Of a stretch of 64,000 bases of DNA, positions 27,032 to 35,825 are shown in pieces. The translations under genes were made by a program, and so were the position numbers. Numbering within the stretch: position 1 is the first letter of the stretch; every line of letters begins with the position of its first letter. Source of the DNA: Streptomyces sp. RKAG290 (GTDB lineage: Bacteria; Actinomycetota; Actinomycetes; Streptomycetales; Streptomycetaceae); contig NZ_JAJOZC010000001.1 in NCBI RefSeq assembly GCF_023701695.1, positions 7,315,894-7,379,893 on the forward strand. The letters are read 5' to 3'. The notes beneath the pieces are model-generated. The model was given only the letters and a program-made list of their open reading frames with translations, was not told the DNA's origin and ran no database searches.

Positions 27032-27889
27032 ATGAGCACAACCGGCATCACGGCCCTGCCGGACAGCGGCCTCAAGAGCCCGGGGCCCGGTCTGATCCCG
27101 CTGGATCCGGTGCACACGGCCCTCCTGAACGGTCTGGACGCACTCCTCACACGGCTCGCCGGACGCCTCGGCGCCCCCGAGGTGGTGGGTCCACCCCTGC
27201 TGCCCGCCGACGGTCTGGCCAAGCTCGACTACTTCCGCAACTTCCCCCAACTCGGCGTCTCGGCAGGGGGATTCGCCCCGGAGGCGCTGGAAACCCTCGC
27301 CGCGGGCGGACCGCCCGACGGCCTGCCGCTGCGGCCCACGGGCTACCTGCTGCCGTCGGCCACCTGCTACGGACTGCTGCTCTCCCTGGAAGGAAGCGAT
27401 GTCGGGGACGAGGGCCTGCGCCTTTCCGCCTCCGGCCGGTGCTTCCGCAACGAGACCCACTACGACGCTCTGCGCCGGCTCTGGGGTTTCCACATGCGAG
27501 AGGTCCTCTACCTCGGCACCAAGGACGGCGCCGTCGAACACCTGGAGCGCGGGGCGGAGTTCGTCCAGGAGACGGCGGGACTGCTGGGCCTGGAGCTCAC
27601 CCGCGCCGCTGCCGACGACCCGTTCTACGACAAGGGCGGCTCGCGGGCCCGGCTGATGGCGCTCGACCCGGTCAAGCACGAGTTCAGCGCCCCCGACGGG
27701 ACGGCCATCGCGTCTGTCAACCGGCACCGCAACTTCTTCGGCGAGCGGCTGGACATCCGCGCCGGCTCCCACGGATCGGCGTACAGCGCGTGCGTCGCCT
27801 TCGGCGTCGAACGCTGGGTCCACGCCATGATCCTCGCCCACGGCAGCCCCGTGCGGGCGCTCGAAGTGCTGCGCGCCGCCGGCATCTGA
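27032..27889 (+). CDS. Amino acid:[carrier protein] ligase, seryl-tRNA-synthetase-like
   Basis: This encodes 285 residues. These truncated class II synthetase homologues lack the tRNA-binding arm. They activate a small amino acid (Gly or Ala in characterised rhizobial members) and load it onto the phosphopantetheine arm of a carrier protein. Visible features are motif 2 CFRNETHYDALRRLWGFHMR and the zinc-site residues expected for the family: C112 (LPSATCYG), E157 (MREVLYLG) and C254 (YSACVAFGVERW). Motif 3 is represented by FGVERWVHAMILAHG. The cognate carrier protein follows 74 bases downstream. CAGAGGGA precedes ATG 27032. Confidence 0.85.
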   Translation: MSTTGITALPDSGLKSPGPGLIPLDPVHTALLNGLDALLTRLAGRLGAPEVVGPPLLPADGLAKLDYFRNFPQLGVSAGGFAPEALETLAAGGPPDGLPLRPTGYLLPSATCYGLLLSLEGSDVGDEGLRLSASGRCFRNETHYDALRRLWGFHMREVLYLGTKDGAVEHLERGAEFVQETAGLLGLELTRAAADDPFYDKGGSRARLMALDPVKHEFSAPDGTAIASVNRHRNFFGERLDIRAGSHGSAYSACVAFGVERWVHAMILAHGSPVRALEVLRAAGI

Positions 27890-27963
27890 ACCGTTGGAGC
27901 CCGGGCCGTCGAACGGGACCGGCAACCAGCAGAACCCCGAAGAGCAAGGAGCAACCGCGCCCC

Positions 27964-28206
27964 ATGGAACGTGTCATCGCATGGCTGCACGAGAAGAACC
28001 CCGGACTCGACGAGGTGATCGCCCCGGGCGAGGACCTCATCGAAGCGCGCCTCATCGACTCGATGGACTTCCTGGAGTTCATCGACCTCCTGGAGGAGAT
28101 CTCCGGCAGGAGTATCGATCTCCAGGAAGTCACCATCGACGACTTCCGTACGCTCGACCGGGTGGGCGAGCGCTTCCTGGCCCCTTCCGTGCCGGCCGCA
28201 GGGTGA
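27964..28206 (+). CDS. Acyl carrier protein, partner of the amino acid:CP ligase
   Basis: This encodes 80 residues, an acidic four-helix carrier protein. The phosphopantetheine serine is in ARLIDSMDFLEFIDLLEEIS (D-S-M-D-F, about residue 38), followed by helix III TIDDFRTLDRVGERFL. It is predicted to be modified by the PPTase encoded next to it and aminoacylated by the ligase upstream. ATG 27964 has AGGAGC upstream. Its place between the two enzymes that would act on it makes the assignment firm. Confidence 0.88.
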   Translation: MERVIAWLHEKNPGLDEVIAPGEDLIEARLIDSMDFLEFIDLLEEISGRSIDLQEVTIDDFRTLDRVGERFLAPSVPAAG

Positions 28207-28216
28207 GCACCCGACC

Positions 28217-28903
28217 GTGACCGACGCCGTGGCGCCCGCGCCACAGGCGGCCGTGGTGGCGGTCGCGGCGACCCGGGAGGTCCTGGACCACCCGGAGCTG
28301 GACGAGAGCCTGCTCCGGCCGTGGGAGCTGCGGCGGCTGACCGCAATCCGTGTGCCGAGCCGTCGCGACGACGTCGTGGCGGCCCGGCTGCTGGTGCGGC
28401 TGTGCGCCGCGCGCTTCACCGGACGGGCGCCGTGCGACACCGTGCTGGACCAGCACTGCCCGGACTGCGGCGGGTTCGGGCACGGCCGGCCCTCGCTGCG
28501 TACGCATCCCGGCGTCGGCCTCTCCTACAGCCACGCCGACGGGCGCGTCGCGGCCGCCGCCGGACCGGGGCCGATCGGCGTCGACGTCGAACCCGCGGAC
28601 CGCCGCCCCGGCCCGGTGCCGGTGCTGGCGCGGCTCCTCCCGGAGGCGGAGGTCCGTGCCGCCGCCGGCCTGGCCGACCCGGGCCCCGCGCTGCTGCGGC
28701 TGTGGGTCCGTCACGAGGCACTCCTCAAGGCCGGCGACGGCACGCTCCCGGTACGGGACTGGACGGACCCGCCATGCCGGGCCGTGGTGGCGGTGGCGGC
28801 CGCAGGACCGCTGCGGACCCTCACGACCGGGCCCGCCCGCCCCGCCGGAGAGCGGATCGGCGGAGGCGGACCAGGTCCGACAGCGGTCAGCGACCCGTGG
28901 TGA
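28217..28903 (+). CDS. 4'-phosphopantetheinyl transferase, Sfp type
   Basis: This encodes 228 residues and would attach phosphopantetheine from CoA to carrier proteins of the cluster. Core motifs are LSYSHADGRVAAAAG (motif P1 region), IGVDVEPADRR (GVDVE, Mg-binding Asp and Glu) and LLRLWVRHEALLKAGDGTL (W-x-x-x-E-A-x-x-K). A Cys pair in HCPDCGGFGHGRP sits in the usual P-C-G-G position. GTG 28217 starts 11 bases after the ACP stop. It ends 28 bases from the convergent dimethylformamidase-like gene; no terminator hairpin fits between them. Confidence 0.88.
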   Translation: MTDAVAPAPQAAVVAVAATREVLDHPELDESLLRPWELRRLTAIRVPSRRDDVVAARLLVRLCAARFTGRAPCDTVLDQHCPDCGGFGHGRPSLRTHPGVGLSYSHADGRVAAAAGPGPIGVDVEPADRRPGPVPVLARLLPEAEVRAAAGLADPGPALLRLWVRHEALLKAGDGTLPVRDWTDPPCRAVVAVAAAGPLRTLTTGPARPAGERIGGGGPGPTAVSDPW

Positions 28904-28930
28904 CTTCACGCCACGAAGACGGCTGCCCGC

Positions 28931-30829
28931 TCACACCGGCGGATGGCTCACCAGCACATCGTCGAAGGTCGCCGCGAGCAGCCGCCCCGCGTACGAGGCC
29001 AGAGCCCTGACCGCCGGGAAAGGGCCGCCCAGGGCGAAGGGGACGTCGGCGGTGACGGGCGGACGCGTCAGCAGCCCGTCCGGACCGACGGCGTACAGAC
29101 GGGCGTTGAGGACGGTCAGCGCGGCCGCCTTGCCCGCCGGCCCCAGCACGGCCCACGGCGCCTCGGGGTGCAGCGCCGGTCGATGGTGCAGGGTGTCGTC
29201 GTGCGGGGTCACGGCGAAGAGCGTGTTGTCGCACATCGCCAGAGCACTCGTCCCGGCGGGTACCCTTCCCGCCGGGGTCCAGGGAGCCGGCCCGGGCACC
29301 GGTGCGCGCGTGAGCAGTTGGTCGTCCGCTCCGACGGCGAGCAGGGCCAGCGGCACGGGGTTGCACGCCTCGCGCGGGGCGGCCAGGCACCGGATCTCCG
29401 GCGCCGGTCCGGGCGCAGGCGGACAGGCGGCCCACGGCATGTTCTGGTCGGACGGCTCGCGGTGGAGCAGGGTCCTGCCGTCCTCGGCGACGGCGAAGAG
29501 GAGCCCCTCGCAGGCGGCGAGCGCCCGCAGCCGTGGCGCCGGCCCGACGGTGTGCCAGGAGGGCCGGGGAGACGTACCGCCGAGACGGTCGAGGACGTTG
29601 CGGGTGATCCGGTCCACGACCGGATCGGGCAGTGCCCGGCCCCAGTTGATGGTGGCCGCGTTGAAGACGGTGCCGGCGCCCATGCGGAAGACGCCCATGG
29701 TGGCCCAGCCGCCCTGCCCGTACGCACGCCAGTGCCGCAGGTCCGCGGTGGCGAGGACGGCGAAGGAGCGCGGGGTGCCGTCACGGCCGGTGGCCCGGGG
29801 CACCCCGGCCGACCAGTCGAGTTCGGCGGCGTCCGTCTCGTAGCCGAGGGCGCCCCGGGCGAACCCGTCCCCGTCGCGGAGTCCGGTGCCTTCGAAGACC
29901 CAGTGGCCGGCGAACCGGACCGTGTAGGAATCGCGGCCGATCACGGCCATGCCCTCGCCCCACGCGCCGGCGCCGTTGCGGAAGCTGACCCCGGTCATGG
30001 AGTTCTCGGGGCGGTCGACGGGCGAGCTGGACCACTCGACGGTGGTGCGGCGCGGATCCACGGCGGAGACGGGGTCGGTGGAGGCGTCGCGGTGGCAGAC
30101 CATCGTCCGGCCCCCGTCCTCCAGGCGGATCTGCCACCAGGCGGTGTTACCCGCGAAGACGGCGAGGTTGCCGCCCTTGCGGACGAAGGTCTCGACACTG
30201 TCACGCATCTCCGCGGACCAGTACTCGTCGTGCCCGTTGATCACCAGCAGCCGGTAGGAGGACAGGAGTTCGTCGCCGTCGTGCAGGTCGAGGCCGGAGC
30301 AGAACTCGACCGGGTACCCGGCCTCCGGGAGCCAGCGCAGCAGCGGCTCCTCCCAGCGCTCGGGCGGCGGACCGCCCCCGGGATCGGAGAGGGACACGCG
30401 TGCGGCGCGGCCCGGCTCCTCCGCGTAGTAGATGCTGCGGCCCGGCTGCCCCGCACGGTGATAGGCGCGCCAGGTGGTGAAGGGGATGGAGACGAGCACG
30501 GAGGAGGTGGCCGCGGGCCGGGCCGCGCGGACGACGAACCACACCTCGTGTTCGGCGTCCCGCTCCGGAGCCGGTGTCTCGGGGCGGTCGTCATGGAAAC
30601 TGGCCACGTACAGGGAACTGGGCCAGTGGGGCGGCACGTCGAGGGTCCAGCCCGTCCCGTGAACGGGTACGCGGGTCATCGGGCGCTCGGTCACCACGTC
30701 GGTGACGACGACGTGACCGGTCAGCGGGCCGCCGTCGCCGGCGCTCACGCCGAATCGCATGCTCCCGCCCTGGACGCAGGACGTCGTCTCCGCACGGGCC
30801 AGCGGCCGCGCGACGCGGCTCGCGCTCAT
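28931..30829 (-). CDS. N,N-dimethylformamidase large-subunit-like protein with C-terminal five-repeat propeller
   Basis: This encodes 632 residues. Residues about 95-410 resemble the large subunit of N,N-dimethylformamidase, an amide-cleaving metalloenzyme: IPFTTWRAYHRAGQPGRSIYY, GLDLHDGDELLSSYRLLVIN, GHDEYWSAEMRDSVETFV, GNLAVFAGNTAWWQIRLE and GVFRMGAGTVFNAATINWG. From about residue 420 five repeats of 40-45 residues follow, each with W or F, a G-P turn, an ALA strand and LLFAVxxDGxLLxR. The pattern suggests a five-bladed tachylectin-like beta-propeller. It may hydrolyse or cap an amide in the product, or bind a glycan. ATG 30829 overlaps the upstream stop (ATGA). There is no signal peptide. 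Confidence 0.7.
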   Translation of the reverse strand: MSASRVARPLARAETTSCVQGGSMRFGVSAGDGGPLTGHVVVTDVVTERPMTRVPVHGTGWTLDVPPHWPSSLYVASFHDDRPETPAPERDAEHEVWFVVRAARPAATSSVLVSIPFTTWRAYHRAGQPGRSIYYAEEPGRAARVSLSDPGGGPPPERWEEPLLRWLPEAGYPVEFCSGLDLHDGDELLSSYRLLVINGHDEYWSAEMRDSVETFVRKGGNLAVFAGNTAWWQIRLEDGGRTMVCHRDASTDPVSAVDPRRTTVEWSSSPVDRPENSMTGVSFRNGAGAWGEGMAVIGRDSYTVRFAGHWVFEGTGLRDGDGFARGALGYETDAAELDWSAGVPRATGRDGTPRSFAVLATADLRHWRAYGQGGWATMGVFRMGAGTVFNAATINWGRALPDPVVDRITRNVLDRLGGTSPRPSWHTVGPAPRLRALAACEGLLFAVAEDGRTLLHREPSDQNMPWAACPPAPGPAPEIRCLAAPREACNPVPLALLAVGADDQLLTRAPVPGPAPWTPAGRVPAGTSALAMCDNTLFAVTPHDDTLHHRPALHPEAPWAVLGPAGKAAALTVLNARLYAVGPDGLLTRPPVTADVPFALGGPFPAVRALASYAGRLLAATFDDVLVSHPPV

Positions 30830-32319
30830 CGGCCGGAACCTTCCGTCGCGAGGAGTCCGGGCAGCGCCGCCAGCCGGGGCGGGGCTCCGGCCGACGAGGA
30901 CACGATGACCTCCTCGATGGCACGGAGGTGGGCGTGGATGGCGGCAGGCGGCAGGAACGCGGTGTCGGCGGTGAGGGTGACGGTGAGCGCGCTGTCGTCT
31001 CCGCTCACGTGCAGGCAGTACCGGCAGGCGACGCGCTCCTGCGTCGCCGGGAAGTCGAGCACGCTCCGGCGGCGGAGCGCGGTGAGCTCGTCCGCGCGCG
31101 GCGGCGTACGGGAGGCGGTGGGGCGTTCCGCCAGCCGCATGTCGTTGAAGCAGCAGTACGGGTGCACCTCGCTGCCGCGCTCGTGCGCCGCCCGCTCCAA
31201 CAGGGCGTCCCAGCCGGCGGGATCGTAGGCGGCGGCGCGGTACCCGGCCAGCGCGGCCGGCCAGGCACCCGCCAGCAGGTCGGTGAAGTCGGCTTCCGGA
31301 CCCGGGACATCGTCCATGCGCAGCACGAACAGCGCGTCCTGGGACAGTGTGCTGACCAGGTTGCGGTGGCCCTGCGCCGCGCGATTGCCCGCGATCGGCA
31401 TGACCGCCGCCACGGAGTGCCCCTGGTCGGCGGCGACCAGCGCGGCCGATGCGGTGAGGAGCACGGTCGAGCCGCTGACCCGGTGGGCGGCGGCCAGCGC
31501 CTCGACGGCCGGGGGGAGGGCGACGGAGAGCAGCCGGCCCGTCCAGAAGCGGGGGCTGCGTGGCGGCCCGGCCGGAGCGGGGAACATCGTCGCCGGGGCC
31601 TGCCGCAGACCGTTCTCCCAGTGGGCGAGCGCGGCCTCGCCGGAGCGGCGGCCCGCCGGGGAGGCCTGCCGGCGTGCGAGATCCAGCGGCGTCTCGGCGC
31701 AGGCGGGACCGGCCGACCCCCGCCGCACCAGCAGTCGCAGATCGCGGACCAGGATCTCGGCGCCGTGCCCGTCGGTGGCCAGATGGCACAGCGCCAGCAC
31801 GACGTGCGTGACCCGGCCCTCGTGGCGGACCACGCCGATCCGTACCGGCCACTCGCGTGCGTAGTCGAAACGGCGGGCGGCCAGGGACGACAACAGGCTC
31901 TCGGCAGCGACCCCGGTGCCGGCCGGGTCGGGCTCGTCGTGGACGCGTACCTCCACCAGCCCCTCGGCGTGCAGGAGTTGGCGGGGCTCTTTGTCGGCAC
32001 CGGCCACGATCATGGTGCGCAGCGCCTCGTGGCGGACGAGCAGCGCGGCGAGCGCGCCCGCCAGCCGGGGCAGGTCGACAGGCGCGCCCCGGTCGGCGAG
32101 GGGCAGGACGCGGCCGATGTTGAAGTAGTGGTCGTTGGGAGCGGTGCGGCCGATCGCGTGCCAGATCGCGCGCTGGCCCCAGGTGAGCGGGGCGTCGCCG
32201 GACCGTCCGCCCGTGAACCGGACCGTCGTCGTCGCTTCCACCGGGGCCCGGTCGGCGTCCGGTGCCTCCCGGTCCGCGCCCACCGTGCCGGCGACCGCGT
32301 CCGTCGCCGCCGCCGTCAC
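30826..32319 (-). CDS. Free-standing NRPS condensation-domain protein
   Basis: This encodes 497 residues. The C-domain motif is LALCHLATDGHGAEIL (H-x-x-x-D-G kept, Cys for the first His). The start FTGGRSGDAPLTWGQRAIWH, HEALRTMIV, STVLLTASAALVAADQGH and LVSTLSQDALFVLR parallel the protein at 22349, so the two are paralogues. The short tail lacks the adenylation-lid remnant of the other. It is coupled at both ends: its ATG sits in the tail of the carrier-protein gene and its stop overlaps the next start. It is predicted to condense the substrate of the free carrier protein at 32316. Confidence 0.8.
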   Translation of the reverse strand: MTAAATDAVAGTVGADREAPDADRAPVEATTTVRFTGGRSGDAPLTWGQRAIWHAIGRTAPNDHYFNIGRVLPLADRGAPVDLPRLAGALAALLVRHEALRTMIVAGADKEPRQLLHAEGLVEVRVHDEPDPAGTGVAAESLLSSLAARRFDYAREWPVRIGVVRHEGRVTHVVLALCHLATDGHGAEILVRDLRLLVRRGSAGPACAETPLDLARRQASPAGRRSGEAALAHWENGLRQAPATMFPAPAGPPRSPRFWTGRLLSVALPPAVEALAAAHRVSGSTVLLTASAALVAADQGHSVAAVMPIAGNRAAQGHRNLVSTLSQDALFVLRMDDVPGPEADFTDLLAGAWPAALAGYRAAAYDPAGWDALLERAAHERGSEVHPYCCFNDMRLAERPTASRTPPRADELTALRRRSVLDFPATQERVACRYCLHVSGDDSALTVTLTADTAFLPPAAIHAHLRAIEEVIVSSSAGAPPRLAALPGLLATEGSGR

Positions 32320-32582
32320 GGGGTGCCCTCCGCGGCCAGACTCCGCACGCGGGCGGTGAGCCCGGCGAGACCTTCGGTGTACAGCGCCCGGTCACCCAGG
32401 TCGATGAGGACGCCGTACTCGGACTCCAGGCCGTCGGCCAGCCGCAGCAGGGAGAGCGAGCTGACGCCGAGTGCGGCGAGCGGCTCGGCGGAGTCGACGA
32501 TCTCGGCGGCGGCGACCTGGCCGTCCGTGGCCCGTTCGACGAGCTGGGCAAGGCGCTGACGGGTCGGGGCGGGCGTGCTCAC
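32316..32582 (-). CDS. Free-standing peptidyl/acyl carrier protein
   Basis: This encodes 88 residues. The attachment serine lies in PLAALGVSSLSLLRLADGLE (L-G-x-S-S-L). Flanking helices RQRLAQLVERATDGQVAAAE and LAGLTARVRSLAAEG complete the fold. GTG 32582 is read through the GTGA overlap with the MbtH stop. It probably holds the substrate used by the adjacent condensation protein and may be charged by the AMP ligase at 35822 or by an NRPS adenylation domain. Confidence 0.82.
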   Translation of the reverse strand: MSTPAPTRQRLAQLVERATDGQVAAAEIVDSAEPLAALGVSSLSLLRLADGLESEYGVLIDLGDRALYTEGLAGLTARVRSLAAEGTP

Positions 32583-32803
32583 CGGGCACCACCGGACTGC
32601 CGGGCGGCCTCGTCGGCCAGCCGGCGGCGCAGGCTGAGCGGCCGGATGTCCGGCCACACCTGGTCGACGTGCGCGACGCACTCCTCCTCGGTGCCGCTGA
32701 AGCCCTCCGCCCGCCAGCCTGCGGGCAGCGGTGTGCCGTCCTGCCAGAGGGCGTGCTGCTCCTCGTCGTTGACGGCCACGAGATAGCGGGTCGGATCGCT
32801 CAT
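32579..32803 (-). CDS. MbtH-like protein
   Basis: This encodes 74 residues. MbtH proteins bind NRPS adenylation domains and stabilise or activate them. The signature NDEEQHALWQDGTPLPAGWR, GFSGTEEECVAHVDQVWPDI and RPLSL is present; the usual Ser of NxEEQYSLW is Ala here. It lies 4 bases after the NRPS gene ending at 32808 and overlaps the next gene, so it is produced together with its partner synthetases. Confidence 0.92.
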   Translation of the reverse strand: MSDPTRYLVAVNDEEQHALWQDGTPLPAGWRAEGFSGTEEECVAHVDQVWPDIRPLSLRRRLADEAARQSGGAR

Positions 32804-32807
32804 GGGG

Positions 32808-35800
32808 TTACTCCTTGCGCAGTGCGGCGACGGCGGCGGTGACGCCGTGCACGGTAGGGGTGTCGAAGAAGACGTCCAGGGGCACGTCCACGCCGAGGTG
32901 GTGGTGGATGCGGGCGGCGATGGCGGTGATGGTCAGTGAATGGCCGCCGAGGTCGAAGAGGTCCTCGTCGGGCCCGAGGTCGTCCAGCTCCAGGACCTCG
33001 CGCCAGATGGTGAGCACCGCGTCGGTGGTGGGGTCGAGCCCGGCGTCCGCACCGGCGGCAGCGGGCCTGCTCCGGTCCGGGGCCGGCTCCGGCAGCGCTG
33101 CCCGGTCCAGCTTGCCGTTCGGCGTGAGCGGGAAGGAGTTCAGCACGGTGTACGTGCCGGGCACGGCGAAGGCGGGGAGCGTGGTGGACAGGTGGGCGTG
33201 CAGCTCCTGCGCGGTGGGCGCCGGGCCGGCCGGGACGACATAGGCGCTCAGCCTGCGGTCGCCGTCCGTGCCGTGCACCGTCGCGGCGGCCTGGGCCACC
33301 GAGGGGTGGGACGCCAGCCGCGTCTCGATCTCGCCCAGTTCGATCCGGTGACCGCGCAGTTTGACCTGGGTGTCGGAGCGGCCGAGGTAGACGAGACCGC
33401 CGCCGGGCAGCCGCCGGACCAGGTCGCCGGTGCGGTACATGCGTGATCCCGGCGGGCCGTACGGGTCGGGGAGGAAACGCGCGGCCGTCAGTCCCGGCCG
33501 GTGCCGGTAGCCGTGGGCCAGGCCCGCGCCGCCGAGGCAGAGCTCACCCGCCAGTCCGTACGGGACGGGGCGCAGCCGTTCGTCGAGGACGTAGGCGCGG
33601 GTGTTGGCGAGCGGTTCGCCGATGAGGACGTGTCCGTCGTCGGTCACTGCGGGTTCCGCCAGGGTGGACCAGATGGTCGTCTCGGTCGGACCGTAGACGT
33701 TGACGAGCCGCTTGCTCACGGCGATCAGGTCCGTGGCCAGGGACGGGGGGAGCGCCTCGCCGCCCGTGAGCGCGGTGAGCCCCGCCGCCTCGCCGGTGAG
33801 ACCGGCGTCGAGGAGCAGTCGCCACCCGCTGGGAGTCGCCTGGACGTGGGTGACGCCCGCGCCGCGGATGAGGCCGAGGAGCGCGGGACCGTCGCGGTGG
33901 CCGCCCTCCGGTACGAGGACGACGCGCCCTCCGCTGATCAGGGGCAGGAGCAGTTCCACCGCGGAGATGTCGAAGGACAGCGAGGTGAGCCCCAGCCAGC
34001 GGTCCTCGGGGCCGGAGTCCAGATGGTCGCGCAGCGCGCCCAGGACGTTGGCGAGCGCCGCGTGGGGTACCTCCACCCCCTTGGGGCGCCCGGTGGAACC
34101 GGAGGTGTAGAGGACATACGCGGGATGGGCGGGCGTCGGGCCCGTGGGCAGCGCCGGGGCGTCCGTGCCGTCGGGCGCGAGATCGGCCGGTACGAGGTCG
34201 CCGGGGCCGTCGGGGTGCGCGGTGACACGGAGTGCGAGACGGGAGTCGGACCGGATGAAGGCCAGCCGCTCCGCCGGGTAGTCGGGATCGAGGGGCAGAT
34301 AGGCGGCCCCGCAGGCCAGGGTGGCGAGGACGGCGACCAGCTGGTCGCGCCCGCGGGGCAGCCCGATGCCGATGAGGGTGCCCGGGCCCGCACCGCGGCG
34401 GCGCAGCGCGGCGGCCGCGTGTGCGACGAGCGCGGAGAGTTCGCGGTAGGTGAGGGCAGCCTCGCCGCGGACGACGGCGACCGCGTCGGGGTGGGCCGCC
34501 ACCGCTCGGGCGAAGAGCGCGGGCACGGTGCACCGGGCGAGGTCGGGCCGTGGGTCCGGCGCGGCGAGCTGCTGCGACCGCTCCAGGGGCGCGAGCAGGG
34601 GCAGGTCGCCGACCGGTGTGCCGGGATCGGCGAGTACGCCGTCCAGGAGGGTCGTCCAGTGTCCGGTGATGCGCTGTACCGACTCGGCGCCGATGGCGTC
34701 GGCCCGGTACTGCAGGCTCACGTCGATCTCGGATCCGGAGTCGACGACCTGGAGGTGGAGGAGGTTGCGCGCGGTGCCGCAGAAGCCGGTCCAGCGCACG
34801 TCGGCGCGCACTCCGGCGCCGAAGTCGGGCAGCTCCGCGGCCGGGCGGCGCCGGTAGCTGAGGGAGAGGGGGGTGAGCGCGGTGCGTGGGGTCAGGCCGC
34901 GCACGGAGCGGCCGAGCGGGACGGCCCGGTGCCGGTAGAGGGCGCGCAGTTCGGCGCGGACGGTCTGGGCCCAGGCCGCGAACGGCGCGTCGGGGTCCGC
35001 CGCGCTGAAGAGGGGGAGCTCGTTGACGGCCAGCCCCAGGCCGACCGCCTCGCCTCGCGGGCGCAGCGACAGCTCGACGGCCGTGACCGGGGCCGGGTCG
35101 CCGTAACGGCCGAGCAGCGCGTGCCAGGAAGCGGTGAGGAGTTCGAAGCGGGTGAGGCCGAGCCGGTGCGCCGTCGTGTCCAGGAGAGCGGTCCGCCCGG
35201 CGCCGAGGCCCCACGACATCTCGGCGCCCGGTGCCGGAGAGGTGCCGGGGGTGGGGGAGGGGGCGAGCCCCGGCAGCGTGGGCGTGGCCGGCTCGCGCCA
35301 ACGAGCGGCCCAGTAGGCCTGCGCGTCCGTCAGGGCATCCGGGGATGGCTCGGCCGCCGGTCGCGGGGTGACAGGAGTGAGCGGACCTCCGCGGTAGGCG
35401 GTGGCCAGGTCACCGACCAGCCGGTCCTTGGACTCGCCGTCGAAGACGAGGTGATGGGCGGTCAGGAGCAGGACGTGCCGCTCCGGCGTCAGCCGGAAGA
35501 GGACGAAGCGGTGCAGCGGCCCCCGGGTGAGGTCGAAGGGAAGTGCCCGCTCCCGGCCGAGGAGTGTGCCCAGTTCACCGGCGGTGCAGTCGACGACGCG
35601 CGGACGGGACGGCTCGGTGCCCGGCCGGGGTGTGCCGTCGGGGGTGAACACCGTGGTGAGGGCGGGGTGATGGGCGGCGACGGCGGAGCAGGCCCGGACC
35701 ACGCCGTCGGCGTCGACGGGTCCGTCGAGGTCCACGGTCACCGTCAGGTGGTAGGCGGCAGCGGTGTCCAGAGTGCGCTCGGTGAGCCAGACGCCGTGCT

Positions 35801-35825
35801 GGGCGGGGCTGAGGGTCGCGTTCAC
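32808..35825 (-). CDS. NRPS module C-A-PCP, adenylation pocket predicted for glycine
   Basis: This encodes 1005 residues. The condensation domain (about 1-400) has LTAHHLVFDGESKDRLV (HHxxxDG). The adenylation domain (about 430-900) has VLYTSGSTGRPKGVEVPHAA, NVYGPTETTIWSTL and LYLGRSDTQVKLRGHRIELG, plus the A10 Lys in PLTPNGKLDR. The PCP (about 935-1000) has DLFDLGGHSLTITAIA. Pocket residues read by alignment to GrsA are D-I-V-Q-L-G-V-I-W-K, nearly the classical Gly code DILQLGLIWK. There is no epimerase or thioesterase, so the chain is passed on. GTG 35825 overlaps the upstream stop. Confidence 0.88.
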   Translation of the reverse strand: MNATLSPAQHGVWLTERTLDTAAAYHLTVTVDLDGPVDADGVVRACSAVAAHHPALTTVFTPDGTPRPGTEPSRPRVVDCTAGELGTLLGRERALPFDLTRGPLHRFVLFRLTPERHVLLLTAHHLVFDGESKDRLVGDLATAYRGGPLTPVTPRPAAEPSPDALTDAQAYWAARWREPATPTLPGLAPSPTPGTSPAPGAEMSWGLGAGRTALLDTTAHRLGLTRFELLTASWHALLGRYGDPAPVTAVELSLRPRGEAVGLGLAVNELPLFSAADPDAPFAAWAQTVRAELRALYRHRAVPLGRSVRGLTPRTALTPLSLSYRRRPAAELPDFGAGVRADVRWTGFCGTARNLLHLQVVDSGSEIDVSLQYRADAIGAESVQRITGHWTTLLDGVLADPGTPVGDLPLLAPLERSQQLAAPDPRPDLARCTVPALFARAVAAHPDAVAVVRGEAALTYRELSALVAHAAAALRRRGAGPGTLIGIGLPRGRDQLVAVLATLACGAAYLPLDPDYPAERLAFIRSDSRLALRVTAHPDGPGDLVPADLAPDGTDAPALPTGPTPAHPAYVLYTSGSTGRPKGVEVPHAALANVLGALRDHLDSGPEDRWLGLTSLSFDISAVELLLPLISGGRVVLVPEGGHRDGPALLGLIRGAGVTHVQATPSGWRLLLDAGLTGEAAGLTALTGGEALPPSLATDLIAVSKRLVNVYGPTETTIWSTLAEPAVTDDGHVLIGEPLANTRAYVLDERLRPVPYGLAGELCLGGAGLAHGYRHRPGLTAARFLPDPYGPPGSRMYRTGDLVRRLPGGGLVYLGRSDTQVKLRGHRIELGEIETRLASHPSVAQAAATVHGTDGDRRLSAYVVPAGPAPTAQELHAHLSTTLPAFAVPGTYTVLNSFPLTPNGKLDRAALPEPAPDRSRPAAAGADAGLDPTTDAVLTIWREVLELDDLGPDEDLFDLGGHSLTITAIAARIHHHLGVDVPLDVFFDTPTVHGVTAAVAALRKE

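Noticed and set aside
28943..31228. 761-codon plus-strand open frame
   Set aside because: Antisense to the dimethylformamidase-like and condensation genes, whose protein motifs are unambiguous.
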